The translations under genes were made by a program, and so were the position numbers. This document shows positions 24,209 through 30,672 of a stretch of 30,672 bases of DNA, in pieces. The stretch's first letter is position 1. Each line of letters begins with the position of its first letter. The notes beneath the pieces are model-generated. The model was given only the letters and a program-made list of their open reading frames with translations, was not told the DNA's origin and ran no database searches. The stretch is from Alkalibacter sp964582705 (GTDB lineage: Bacteria > Bacillota > Clostridia > Eubacteriales > Alkalibacteraceae): assembly GCA_964582705.1 (NCBI GenBank), contig CAZOTE010000022.1, positions 1-30,672 on the forward strand, in the 5' to 3' direction.

Positions 24209-25948
24209 TTATGCCAAAGACTTGGTTCTTTCGACGTACATGTCTATGAGCTCGTATGCAGTATCCTCGTCTAGTTCTCCATATAGACTTGGCGTTTCGA
24301 ATAATCGCTTCGGAAGCTTAACAGCAGATTGGTCAAAACCGAGCATTTTTTTAATTCTAAGCTTGGTAGCATAAATTTTTTCGCCTAGCTCGGTTAATTC
24401 TTCATTTGTAATTTCCCGGCCTATGGAATTCAATGCAGCTAGTATCGTCTCTCTATCGTAGACCTTTCTAGCAAACAGGCAAATAACCAAAGAGTTTAAC
24501 ATGCAACGCTCTTTTTCTTCGGCAAAAATGTCTTCAACAAGCTTTTCCTTGTCAAATTCCTTCATTGATTGATCAAGTGAGTACCCGCCGTTACATAGGT
24601 GTGAGTGCCTTGCGCCTACCACTGAACCAAGTATTATTCCGTAACCTGTATGGTAACCGGACATTTCGTTCTTTGCAAATGTCATTGCAAAATCCTTGCC
24701 ACCGTATATATCAGAGGCTTTGTCTGCGCCTTGTCCCAGCAAGATGTAGAATTCATTTTTTCTCCAAGCAATGTTTTTGATTGCGTCCATGTAGCCTTGA
24801 GCATTGCCAAAAGCCAAAGGAACCAGTGTATCTTCAAGGGATACCAGACCCTTTTCCAAGGCTTCGGTTGCCCATCCAAGAACTACACCCACCGACATCG
24901 CATCAAGACCGTACTGTTCGACCACATCGATTATTTCCAGGATTTCGTCTGATGTCTTGATGCCAAGGAAAGTGCCCAGTGAGAATATGAGCTCGTAGTC
25001 ATAGCCCACGCTTATGGCTTCGTACTCGTGACCTTTGTCAAACTCTCTTCTAAATTGGCCTATGTGGATGCATCCTACGGGACATCCGGTGCATGCCATC
25101 TTTCTTACGAGATTATTTTTAGCAAAAGCCTCTCCTGATATATCTGATGCATGTTCAAAAGAGTTTTGCTTTAAGTTTAGAGTAGGAAGTCCACCAGCAG
25201 CATTAAGTGGCTCAACATTTATAGGAGTTCCCGCATCATGGTATTTTGCCATGATTTCCGTTGCTGTGACTTTCTTATTTATATCTTGGTATACTTTAAA
25301 GTATTCTTTGAAATTTTCAACAGGCATGTCTCTATCGCCTATTACTGAAATAGCTTTGAGGTACTTGCTTCCCATAACGGCTCCGAGTCCCAGACGGCCA
25401 AAATGTCTGTAAGTATCTACACATACACTTGCATAGCTGACAAGATTCTCGCCTGCTTGGCCGATTCTGATGATGCTTCTTTTTCCGCTGCCGCCTTCTC
25501 TTTCTCTTATGAGTCCGCCGACTTCATCCGAATTGATTCCCCAAAAAGCACGGGCATCCTTGATTTCGATGTTGTTTCTGCTGATAGAAAGATAAGAAGG
25601 ACGTTTTGATTTTCCCGTTATTACGACTGCATCGTAACCTGCCATCATCAGCGTCAAGGCAAGTCTGCCTCCAGCATAACTTTCTCCCAGCTCACCGGTT
25701 AATGGAGAGATGAACATCGCAACAGTTTTTGTAATTACGGGGAAAACGCTGGTAGCTCCTCCGATTGCAAATACTATTGGCTGAGCAGGATCAAGCGGAT
25801 CTAAATCCGGCTTTATATTTTCTTCAAGAAGCTTTGACGCAACGCCAACTCCACCAAGGTATTCGTATAAATCATGTCTGTGGGATATTTCAATTTTTTC
25901 GTTGTTTAAGTCTACATATAAGACTTTAATATATTTTTCATAAAACAT
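24209..25948 (-). CDS. Aldehyde:ferredoxin oxidoreductase family enzyme
   Basis: Tungsten or molybdenum bis-pterin enzyme that oxidises an aldehyde to an acid with ferredoxin as partner, or the reverse. At 579 residues it is slightly shorter than classical AOR. The N-terminal domain has LGGVGVASKLL and the pterin-binding GRLGLGAVMGSKYLKAI (184-200). Cys286, Cys289 and Cys293 (CTGCPVGC) plus probably Cys490 bind the 4Fe-4S cluster. Its first 11 bases overlap the ferredoxin gene, and GGAGG is nine bases before the ATG, so translation is coupled. In amino-acid-fermenting anaerobes such enzymes handle aldehydes made from 2-oxo acids. The exact aldehyde cannot be told. Confidence 0.93.
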   Translation of the reverse strand: MFYEKYIKVLYVDLNNEKIEISHRHDLYEYLGGVGVASKLLEENIKPDLDPLDPAQPIVFAIGGATSVFPVITKTVAMFISPLTGELGESYAGGRLALTLMMAGYDAVVITGKSKRPSYLSISRNNIEIKDARAFWGINSDEVGGLIREREGGSGKRSIIRIGQAGENLVSYASVCVDTYRHFGRLGLGAVMGSKYLKAISVIGDRDMPVENFKEYFKVYQDINKKVTATEIMAKYHDAGTPINVEPLNAAGGLPTLNLKQNSFEHASDISGEAFAKNNLVRKMACTGCPVGCIHIGQFRREFDKGHEYEAISVGYDYELIFSLGTFLGIKTSDEILEIIDVVEQYGLDAMSVGVVLGWATEALEKGLVSLEDTLVPLAFGNAQGYMDAIKNIAWRKNEFYILLGQGADKASDIYGGKDFAMTFAKNEMSGYHTGYGIILGSVVGARHSHLCNGGYSLDQSMKEFDKEKLVEDIFAEEKERCMLNSLVICLFARKVYDRETILAALNSIGREITNEELTELGEKIYATKLRIKKMLGFDQSAVKLPKRLFETPSLYGELDEDTAYELIDMYVERTKSLA

Positions 25949-26357
25949 TTTCTTTTTCCTCCATTCTCAAACAGTCGTGAGGACAGAATCTTGTACATAC
26001 TCCGCAATGCTTGCAAATAATAGGCAGCTTTTTGTCCTCGTCAAAATTGACGGCGCCCACAATGCAACTAGAAACACATTTTTTACATCCGATACACTTG
26101 TCTTTTTTTAGCAGCACGCCTCCGCCTTTTCGCTTTTCCAAAGCACCTGTGGGACATGACTGATAACATGCAGGATCGCCGTCACATGCAAGACATACAA
26201 TAGCTTTGAACTTGCTTTGAAGACCTCCTTTGGTTTTGACCTTGATCGCGCTCTTTGCTATTGAATGATTTTGATGGTTTACACCGGCACAGGCCAACAT
26301 ACAGGTAAAACATCCGATACATTTGTTCATGCCATCTGCTTTTAATACCTTGGGCAT
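25938..26357 (-). CDS. Four-cluster polyferredoxin partner of AOR
   Basis: A 139-residue iron-sulfur protein of the HycB/CooF/DmsB type. Four cysteine groups are visible: CIGCFTCMLAC (13-23), CLACDGDPACYQSCP, CIGCKKCVSSC and CKHCGVCTRFCP, enough for four 4Fe-4S clusters. It probably passes electrons between the AOR active subunit and a ferredoxin or another acceptor. It is the first gene of the operon, with GAGGTGATC ahead of the ATG and a strong promoter about 45 bases further upstream. The overlap with the AOR start supports a stable complex of the two. Confidence 0.92.
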   Translation of the reverse strand: MPKVLKADGMNKCIGCFTCMLACAGVNHQNHSIAKSAIKVKTKGGLQSKFKAIVCLACDGDPACYQSCPTGALEKRKGGGVLLKKDKCIGCKKCVSSCIVGAVNFDEDKKLPIICKHCGVCTRFCPHDCLRMEEKENVL

Positions 26358-26402
26358 TTGATCACCTCGTTAAATTATTATCTAAAATTAATGGTTGTGG
26401 TT

Positions 26403-26431
26403 ATTATATATAAGGATAATTAAAATGTAAA
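26403..26431 (-). promoter_or_regulatory. Promoter of the ferredoxin-AOR-MoaD operon
   Basis: On the minus strand TTTACA (26431-26426), a 17-bp spacer and a perfect TATAAT (26408-26403). The leader would be about 40 bases. Confidence 0.65.
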
Positions 26432-26880
26432 GAAGCAATAAAAAAACATAATATATATAAAAAGAATAAAATAAACTTAAAGTAAATAAAAATACATATA
26501 TTCATTTAAATAATATTAAATGAATATAATACATAATATTATAAATATAAACAGTAATATTATTCTATAAAAAGAAATATATAAAATTAGAAACGGTTTC
26601 ATTTAACATAATATGACATATACTGAATACAGAATGTAGAATATTGAATATATTGCGCAATTTAAGAGAAAAAACGATCTCCAAACAGTTTAAAACTCAA
26701 TATAAAAAAAATAATTTTTTTTTAAGAGTTCTTTTTTCAGATACTGTGAAATTGATAACGAACTTATCCGTGCTTAATGTTCTAGATAAAAAATGTAATT
26801 TTGAAAGGTTGGTGAAAAAGGAGCATCTATAATATATAATTATAAATAGATGTGAAGATTATATGAAAGTTGGAATTTAG
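26432..26880. other. AT-rich gap with no convincing gene
   Basis: Bases 26432-26640 are almost pure A/T with tracts such as AATATATATAAAAAG. A 62-codon frame at 26644-26832 begins with TTG, has no ribosome site and resembles nothing known. An inverted repeat, CATCTAT (26824-26830) with ATAGATG (26846-26852), lies shortly before rlmD. The region must hold the rlmD promoter, but I could not place a good -35 and -10 pair. Confidence 0.6.
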
Positions 26881-28251
26881 ATGAATAAAGCGAGCTACAA
26901 GAAAAACCAGATGGTAAATTTAAATATCGAAGACTTGACTTCAACAGGTGAAGGAATAGGAAAAATTGACGGTTATGCTGTATTTGTTGATGGATGTCTT
27001 CCGGGAGATTATATAAAAGCTAGGCTTAAGACAATAAAGAAGACCTATGCCATCGGAGAGTTGGAAATGTTCTATGAATCAAGCAAAGAGCGAGTGGAAC
27101 CTCCTTGTTTGTATTTTGATGAATGCGGAGGATGCCAGGTTCAAAACTTAAATTACATAAAACAATTAGAGCTTAAGAAAAAAATCGTACTAGATGCAAT
27201 GACTAGGATAGGAGGATTTGATGACTGCGATTTTAAGATTTTTGAAACCATCGGCATGGCAGAGCCTTACGGATATAGAAATAAGGCGCAATATAAAGTA
27301 TCCATCTCGAAAAAAATTGGGTTTTATAAAAAAAGATCACATCATATTATTCCGCTGGAAAAATGCCTTATACAGAAGGATGACGGGGCAGATACTCTAA
27401 AAGTATTAAATGCAGTGCTTACTAAATTTGGCGTATCTGTTTATGATGAAAATACCGGTAAAGGAGTGTTAAAAGGAATAGTTGAAAGAATTTCGGGTTT
27501 GAACGGAGAAATCATGATAATTTTTGTCATTAACGCCGACAGACTGGAGAATGATAAGAAAATCGCAGAATTTATTATGCAAAATATTCCTGACGTAAAA
27601 AGCATCTATGTAAACATAAACAAGGGTCGAAACAACCGGGTGATGGGATACGAAAATAAATTGGTGTATGGAAAAGAAAAATTAACCGATGCAATAGGAA
27701 ATATAGCCTTTGAGATATCTCCACTATCTTTTTTTCAGATAAACTCTGAAATGACAAAGGTCATATACGACAAGGTGGAAGAATATGCACAGCTTAGCGG
27801 AATTGAAACTGTATTTGACCTTTACTGCGGCATGGGTACCATAGGTCTTTTTCTGGCAAAGGCTGCCAAGGAAGTATATGGAATAGAAATTATAGGGGAT
27901 GCAGTTGAGGATGCAAAAACAAATTCAAAATTAAACAAAGTTGATAATGCCCTGTTCATTCAAGGAAAAGCAGAAGAAAAAATATATGAGCTTTTGGATG
28001 AGGGGAAAAGAGCAGATGTATACGTATTGGATCCACCACGAAAAGGTTGCGATGAAAAACTTCTAGATGTGATAAAAAAGACCTTGCCGGCTAAAGTGGT
28101 GTATGTCTCGTGCAATCCCTCTACATTGGCCAGGGACCTTAAGATCCTTTCTGATGAATACAAGATTGAAAAGGTGCAGCCTATAGATAATTTTCCCCAC
28201 AGCATGCACGTGGAGACCGTTTGTCTGCTTGCCCTTATATCTAGTATGTAA
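26881..28251 (+). CDS. rlmD: 23S rRNA (uracil-C5)-methyltransferase, RlmD/RumA family
   Basis: SAM-dependent enzyme making 5-methyluridine in 23S rRNA, 456 residues. An N-terminal TRAM RNA-binding domain (to about residue 65) precedes an iron-sulfur site with Cys76, Cys82, Cys85 and Cys162 (CLYFDECGGC plus EKC). The SAM-binding motif is FDLYCGMGTIGLFLAKAA. The catalytic Cys411 lies in SCNPSTLARD, with Glu445 of HVETV as the general base. The start at 26881 fits the family N-terminus (KKNQMVNLNIEDLTSTGEGIG), although its ribosome site is poor. Firmicutes often have more than one paralogue, so the exact target uridine (RlmC, RlmD or RlmCD) is not certain. Confidence 0.92.
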   Translation: MNKASYKKNQMVNLNIEDLTSTGEGIGKIDGYAVFVDGCLPGDYIKARLKTIKKTYAIGELEMFYESSKERVEPPCLYFDECGGCQVQNLNYIKQLELKKKIVLDAMTRIGGFDDCDFKIFETIGMAEPYGYRNKAQYKVSISKKIGFYKKRSHHIIPLEKCLIQKDDGADTLKVLNAVLTKFGVSVYDENTGKGVLKGIVERISGLNGEIMIIFVINADRLENDKKIAEFIMQNIPDVKSIYVNINKGRNNRVMGYENKLVYGKEKLTDAIGNIAFEISPLSFFQINSEMTKVIYDKVEEYAQLSGIETVFDLYCGMGTIGLFLAKAAKEVYGIEIIGDAVEDAKTNSKLNKVDNALFIQGKAEEKIYELLDEGKRADVYVLDPPRKGCDEKLLDVIKKTLPAKVVYVSCNPSTLARDLKILSDEYKIEKVQPIDNFPHSMHVETVCLLALISSM

Positions 28252-28607
28252 AATTAGCTCAAACCCCATATGTTGTGGTTCAACATTGCTACGGTCTCGA
28301 TCCCACTCGAGACGGTGATACTGATGCGGTCGTAATGCTGACTTATAAAAACCTGAAAGTGGCTTCAAATCAGGCTTTCAGTCCATACTCGATCAAAGGT
28401 TCTAGTGTATTTCTAGTCTGTGGAAACAGAAATAGTACCTTTTGATAAGCTATTCAAAGTGCATTTTGCGAAAATAGTTGGATAATTTAACAAAAGATAA
28501 GTTGTTGATGGATAGATTGTGTAGTAAGCTGAATGCTATATTAATGTTGAAAATGAGCTAATATAAAGTGACAGAGTAGTTTTTAATGAAGCAATAAAGT
28601 TATTAAG
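28252..28607 (+). other. Hairpin-rich gap between rlmD and the GFA gene
   Basis: No supported gene. Four stem-loops follow each other: 28270-28286 (ATGTTG/CAACAT), 28291-28316 (ten-bp stem with one mismatch, core GTCTCGA/TCGAGAC), 28353-28381 (CTGAAAG/CTTTCAG) and 28392-28446. The last has ATCAAAGGT pairing with ACCTTTTGAT around one bulge and encloses a CTGT-GGAA-ACAG hairpin. The sequence to about 28446 looks more GC-rich than its surroundings; after that it is plain AT-rich leader. It may be a structured RNA or a decayed element. Confidence 0.4.
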
Positions 28608-28622
28608 AAGGGGGAGTTGATT

Positions 28623-29027
28623 ATGAAATATTTAGGATCATGCCTTTGTGGTGAAGTTACTTTCGAAATAGAAGGAGATTTTGATAGTTTTTATCTTTGC
28701 CATTGTGGGCGATGTCGCAAAGATACAGGTTCAGCTCATGCAGCCAATCTATTTTCTTCTACAGCGAAGTTAAGATGGTTGTCTGGTCAAGAAAAATCTA
28801 AAACTTTTAATTTTCGTTCGGAAGGGCACATAAAAAGTTTTTGTACTAATTGTGGATCAGCTCTGCCAAATATACAAATGGATGGGAAATTACTGGTCGT
28901 TCCTGCAGGAAGTATTGACAGTGATATAAATATTAAGCCGCAAGGACATATCCATTATGCAAGCAAAGCAAATTGGGACACTGAGCTTGAGAAAGTACCA
29001 AAGTTTGAAGAACTTCCAAATGAATGA
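28623..29027 (+). CDS. GFA/CENP-V family zinc protein
   Basis: A 134-residue protein of the glutathione-dependent formaldehyde-activating (GFA)/CENP-V fold. Zinc ligands are visible as Cys7 and Cys9 (SCLCGEV), Cys26, Cys28 and Cys31 (CHCGRC), and Cys74 and Cys77 (CTNCGS). The family name comes from a formaldehyde-glutathione enzyme, but most bacterial members have no proven reaction, and a clostridium is unlikely to make glutathione; I would not assume formaldehyde chemistry. The ATG at 28623 follows AAGGGGGAG (28608-28616) at six bases; the TTG at 28617 overlaps that site. It stands alone, between a structured gap and an IS remnant, which suggests an accessory or acquired gene. Confidence 0.88.
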   Translation: MKYLGSCLCGEVTFEIEGDFDSFYLCHCGRCRKDTGSAHAANLFSSTAKLRWLSGQEKSKTFNFRSEGHIKSFCTNCGSALPNIQMDGKLLVVPAGSIDSDINIKPQGHIHYASKANWDTELEKVPKFEELPNE

Positions 29028-29034
29028 AAAAAGC

Positions 29035-29102
29035 ACACAAGGGGTCAGGCTTGAATTATTTACTTATGGGTACACAAGGGGTTAGCGTAAAATTACTATG
29101 GG
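29035..29102 (+). repeat. Imperfect direct repeat next to the IS left end
   Basis: CACAAGGGGTCAG... at about 29036-29070 and CACAAGGGGTTAG... at about 29073-29102 share the start CACAAGGGGT and the end TATGGG, with small gaps between. The second copy contains the left inverted repeat of the IS remnant. Confidence 0.5.
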
Positions 29103-29637
29103 AAAAATGAATAGAAAATAAAATAAGAGCAACACCCTTGTGGTATCATAGAATCGTCAAACACCATCAACGACAAAGGAGTGCTCTTATGACAACTATT
29201 ATACAAGAAATCGCACAGACAATCAGTAAAAACTTTGAAGAAGAGCTACAAAAGTTAATGACTCAAGACAAAGATATATCTGAATTCATCCTAGAGACAA
29301 AGAAAATGATGGACCAGATTGGGGTCAAGCTTGTGAAAGAAAGCAAGGAACGCAGTCGAGACTCCGAGCTTTTCAAGCGAATGGTGGGAAAGTTTATGAT
29401 CTTTTTATGGAACAAAAGAAAGAGTCGCAACTAGAATCGAAAAGAATCCAGATCGACAAGGCAGTTGTACGAAATAGAAAACTGGCTGCATCCCGTGAAA
29501 GCATTGGGAACCTTACAATACTGAATGCCGGAAAGAAGACTTGGGCCTACGAATTTCTGAAGTCTATTCGACATGCTTAATGAAAACAACCTACAGGGGA
29601 TTTTTTTATTCTTCAAAAACCCAAAGTAACTTGACGC
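29085..29637 (+). mobile_element. Deleted ISLre2-type insertion sequence
   Basis: Bounded by imperfect inverted repeats: GCGTAAAATTACTATGGG at 29085-29102 and CCCAAAGTAACTTGACGC at 29620-29637, which pair at 15 of 18 positions. It encloses a broken ISLre2/UPF0236-type transposase. At about 550 bp it is far shorter than a full element, so it cannot move by itself. I saw no clear target duplication outside the repeats, and the true ends may lie a few bases further out. Confidence 0.6.
29189..29580 (+). pseudogene. ISLre2/UPF0236 transposase, internally deleted and frameshifted
   Basis: The N-terminal part (ATG 29189, MTTIIQEIAQTISKNFEEEL...) reads to about 29340 and resembles the start of ISLre2-family transposases. 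The C-terminal part lies in another frame, from about 29341 to the stop at 29578-29580, with RLRAFQANGGKVYDLF and ESIGNLTILNAGKKTWAYEF, which I recognise as the family's end. The middle of the protein, including the catalytic region, is missing. Beyond the junction the N-terminal frame continues only to a stop at 29432-29434. AAAGGAG before the ATG is still intact. The family assignment rests on recall of the two ends. Confidence 0.65.
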
Positions 29638-29657
29638 GATCTTACTAAAGATGGGAT

Positions 29658-29686
29658 TTGGAAAGTTAACCTCATAGTAGTATAAT
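29658..29686 (+). promoter_or_regulatory. Promoter of the DUF89 gene
   Basis: TTGGAA (29658-29663), a 17-bp spacer and a perfect TATAAT (29681-29686), about 37 bases before the start codon. It lies just outside the right end of the IS remnant. Confidence 0.65.
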
Positions 29687-29722
29687 TTATATGTTGGTAT
29701 TATGAATTAAAGGGAGGTTGCT

Positions 29723-30577
29723 ATGAAAATATTTTTAGATTGTTTGCCTTGTGTATTGAGACAAATACTCGAAGCATCTCGGGTTGTTACTGAAAATGAA
29801 GAAGTTCATGAAAACATTATGATTGAAGCGGTTAAGGAATTGTCTAGCTACAAGGATTACTCTTGTACTCCGGAACTTGTACAAAAGATCCATCAAATTG
29901 TAAAGGATCATTCACAGGTTGAGGACCCTTACAGGGTGATTAAGGAAAAAGATATGGAGCAGGCATTTTCTGTTATTGATAAGGTAAAAGAGTTTATGGA
30001 CAAAAGTGATGATAAGCTTGAATTTTCTTTAAAAGCAGCAGCTACAGGTAATATAATGGATTCGGCTTTATCTATTGATCTTGATTTGAATGAATGTTTT
30101 CTGGAAGAATTAAAAAAACCTTTTTATATAAATCATATTGACGACTTTAAAGAAGATTTAAACAAATCAAAGACTGTATTGGTTGTTGGAGATAATGCAG
30201 GAGAAGCGGTGTTTGACAGTGTGTTCATCCAGATTTTGTCTGAGTCCTATGATGTGATATATGCAGTAAGAGAGAAACCCATAATTAATGATGCTACTGT
30301 GAAAGAAGCCTCAAAAGCCGGTGTTGACAAATATGCAAAGGTTATTTCTTCAGGATGTTCAGCACCAGGTACGGTAATCGGTATGTGCAATGAGGAATTT
30401 AAAGATGTCTTTTACAAGGCGGATATGGTAATATCAAAAGGTCAGGGGAATTTTGAAGGATTGTCGGACGTTGACAGGAAGATATACTTCATTTTAAAGG
30501 CCAAATGCATGAAAGTAGCTAATATTTTAGGAACGCCTTTAGGTGAATATGTTCTTATTAATAATAATAAGAAGTAG
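29723..30577 (+). CDS. DUF89 family damage-control phosphatase-like protein
   Basis: A 284-residue protein of the DUF89/ARMT1-like family, metal-dependent phosphatases thought to remove damaged or unwanted phosphorylated metabolites. It has the short prokaryotic form with an N-terminal CLPC pair (Cys7, Cys10). Metal and phosphate-site motifs are VVGDNAGEAVFD, the REKPIINDATV loop, SGCSAPGT and SKGQGNFEGL. AGGGAGG before the ATG and a near-consensus promoter support expression as a single-gene unit, and a strong terminator follows. The substrate is not known; no neighbouring kinase or cofactor gene suggests one. Confidence 0.88.
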   Translation: MKIFLDCLPCVLRQILEASRVVTENEEVHENIMIEAVKELSSYKDYSCTPELVQKIHQIVKDHSQVEDPYRVIKEKDMEQAFSVIDKVKEFMDKSDDKLEFSLKAAATGNIMDSALSIDLDLNECFLEELKKPFYINHIDDFKEDLNKSKTVLVVGDNAGEAVFDSVFIQILSESYDVIYAVREKPIINDATVKEASKAGVDKYAKVISSGCSAPGTVIGMCNEEFKDVFYKADMVISKGQGNFEGLSDVDRKIYFILKAKCMKVANILGTPLGEYVLINNNKK

Positions 30578-30588
30578 TTTGAAATATG

Positions 30589-30624
30589 AAAGATACAAAA
30601 TCAAATATGATTTTGTATCTTTTT
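30589..30624 (+). terminator. Intrinsic terminator after the DUF89 gene
   Basis: A perfect 15-bp stem, AAAGATACAAAATCA (30589-30603) and its complement (30608-30622), a 4-base loop and a T run. Confidence 0.9.
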
Positions 30625-30633
30625 GTGTGAGAA

Positions 30634-30656
30634 AACCATACGCTGTGCGTATGGTT
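30634..30656. terminator. Second hairpin near the window end
   Basis: AACCATACGC (30634-30643) pairs with GCGTATGGTT (30647-30656) around a 3-base loop. On the minus strand a short T run follows, so it may terminate a convergent gene beyond the window. Confidence 0.5.
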
Positions 30657-30672
30657 CAAAAAAGCTTTAGCT

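Noticed and set aside
26644..26832. 62-codon frame with TTG start in the AT-rich gap
   Set aside because: No ribosome site, low-complexity composition and no resemblance to a known protein.
28245..28442. Open frame of 66 codons after rlmD (contains DPTRDGDTDAVVMLTYKNL)
   Set aside because: No start codon near its beginning, no ribosome site, and the strand is filled with hairpins; treated as a structured or decayed region instead.
28265..28446. tRNA or group II intron fragment
   Set aside because: No cloverleaf with a T-loop pattern, no CCA-type acceptor end, and no recognisable domain V of a group II intron.

Overview
The window looks like chromosomal DNA of a low-GC, Gram-positive, strictly anaerobic member of the Clostridia. 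The evidence is purine-rich ribosome sites of the AAGGAGG type, frequent TTG starts, TATAAT promoters with 17-bp spacers, a flavodiiron O2/NO reductase, a tungsten or molybdenum aldehyde:ferredoxin oxidoreductase, alanine dehydrogenase and several lipoproteins. An amino-acid-fermenting clostridial lineage would fit, but I cannot name a species.

Layout. (1) 68-3513: a DinG/XPD-type helicase fused to a RecB/Cas4-like nuclease, then a membrane acyltransferase. (2) 3548-7531: alanine dehydrogenase, cysteine synthase and a two-gene ABC exporter, all on the plus strand. (3) 7627-8881: an FprA flavodiiron protein with its own extended -10 promoter and terminator. (4) 8931-16026: a tightly packed seven-gene operon for the cell envelope. 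It encodes a membrane-anchored transglutaminase-like protein, an Asp/Glu-type racemase, a DltA-like amino-acid-activating enzyme, its carrier protein, an AlgI/DltB-type MBOAT, a DltD/SGNH-like protein with Cys in place of the nucleophile Ser, and a lipoprotein. (5) 16025-19270: a MATE exporter (minus) divergent from YjbQ, a small membrane protein (minus), a 47-residue membrane peptide and a conserved two-helix membrane protein. (6) 19593-23888: a 1431-residue lipoprotein with near-identical 135-residue repeats. (7) 23961-26431: a minus-strand operon of a four-cluster ferredoxin, AOR and a MoaD/ThiS sulfur carrier. (8) 26881-30672: an RlmD-type rRNA methyltransferase, a hairpin-rich gap, a GFA/CENP-V zinc protein, an internally deleted ISLre2-type insertion sequence, and a DUF89 phosphatase.

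The best candidate for an undescribed system is the operon at 9020-15960. Its core follows D-alanylation of teichoic acid: activate an amino acid, load it on a carrier, move it across the membrane with an MBOAT, and transfer it outside with an SGNH-like protein. It departs from the standard dlt operon in having its own racemase, a much longer MBOAT, a Cys-containing SGNH site, a lipoprotein and a transglutaminase-like partner. A D-amino acid other than D-alanine may be the substrate, or the acceptor may not be teichoic acid.
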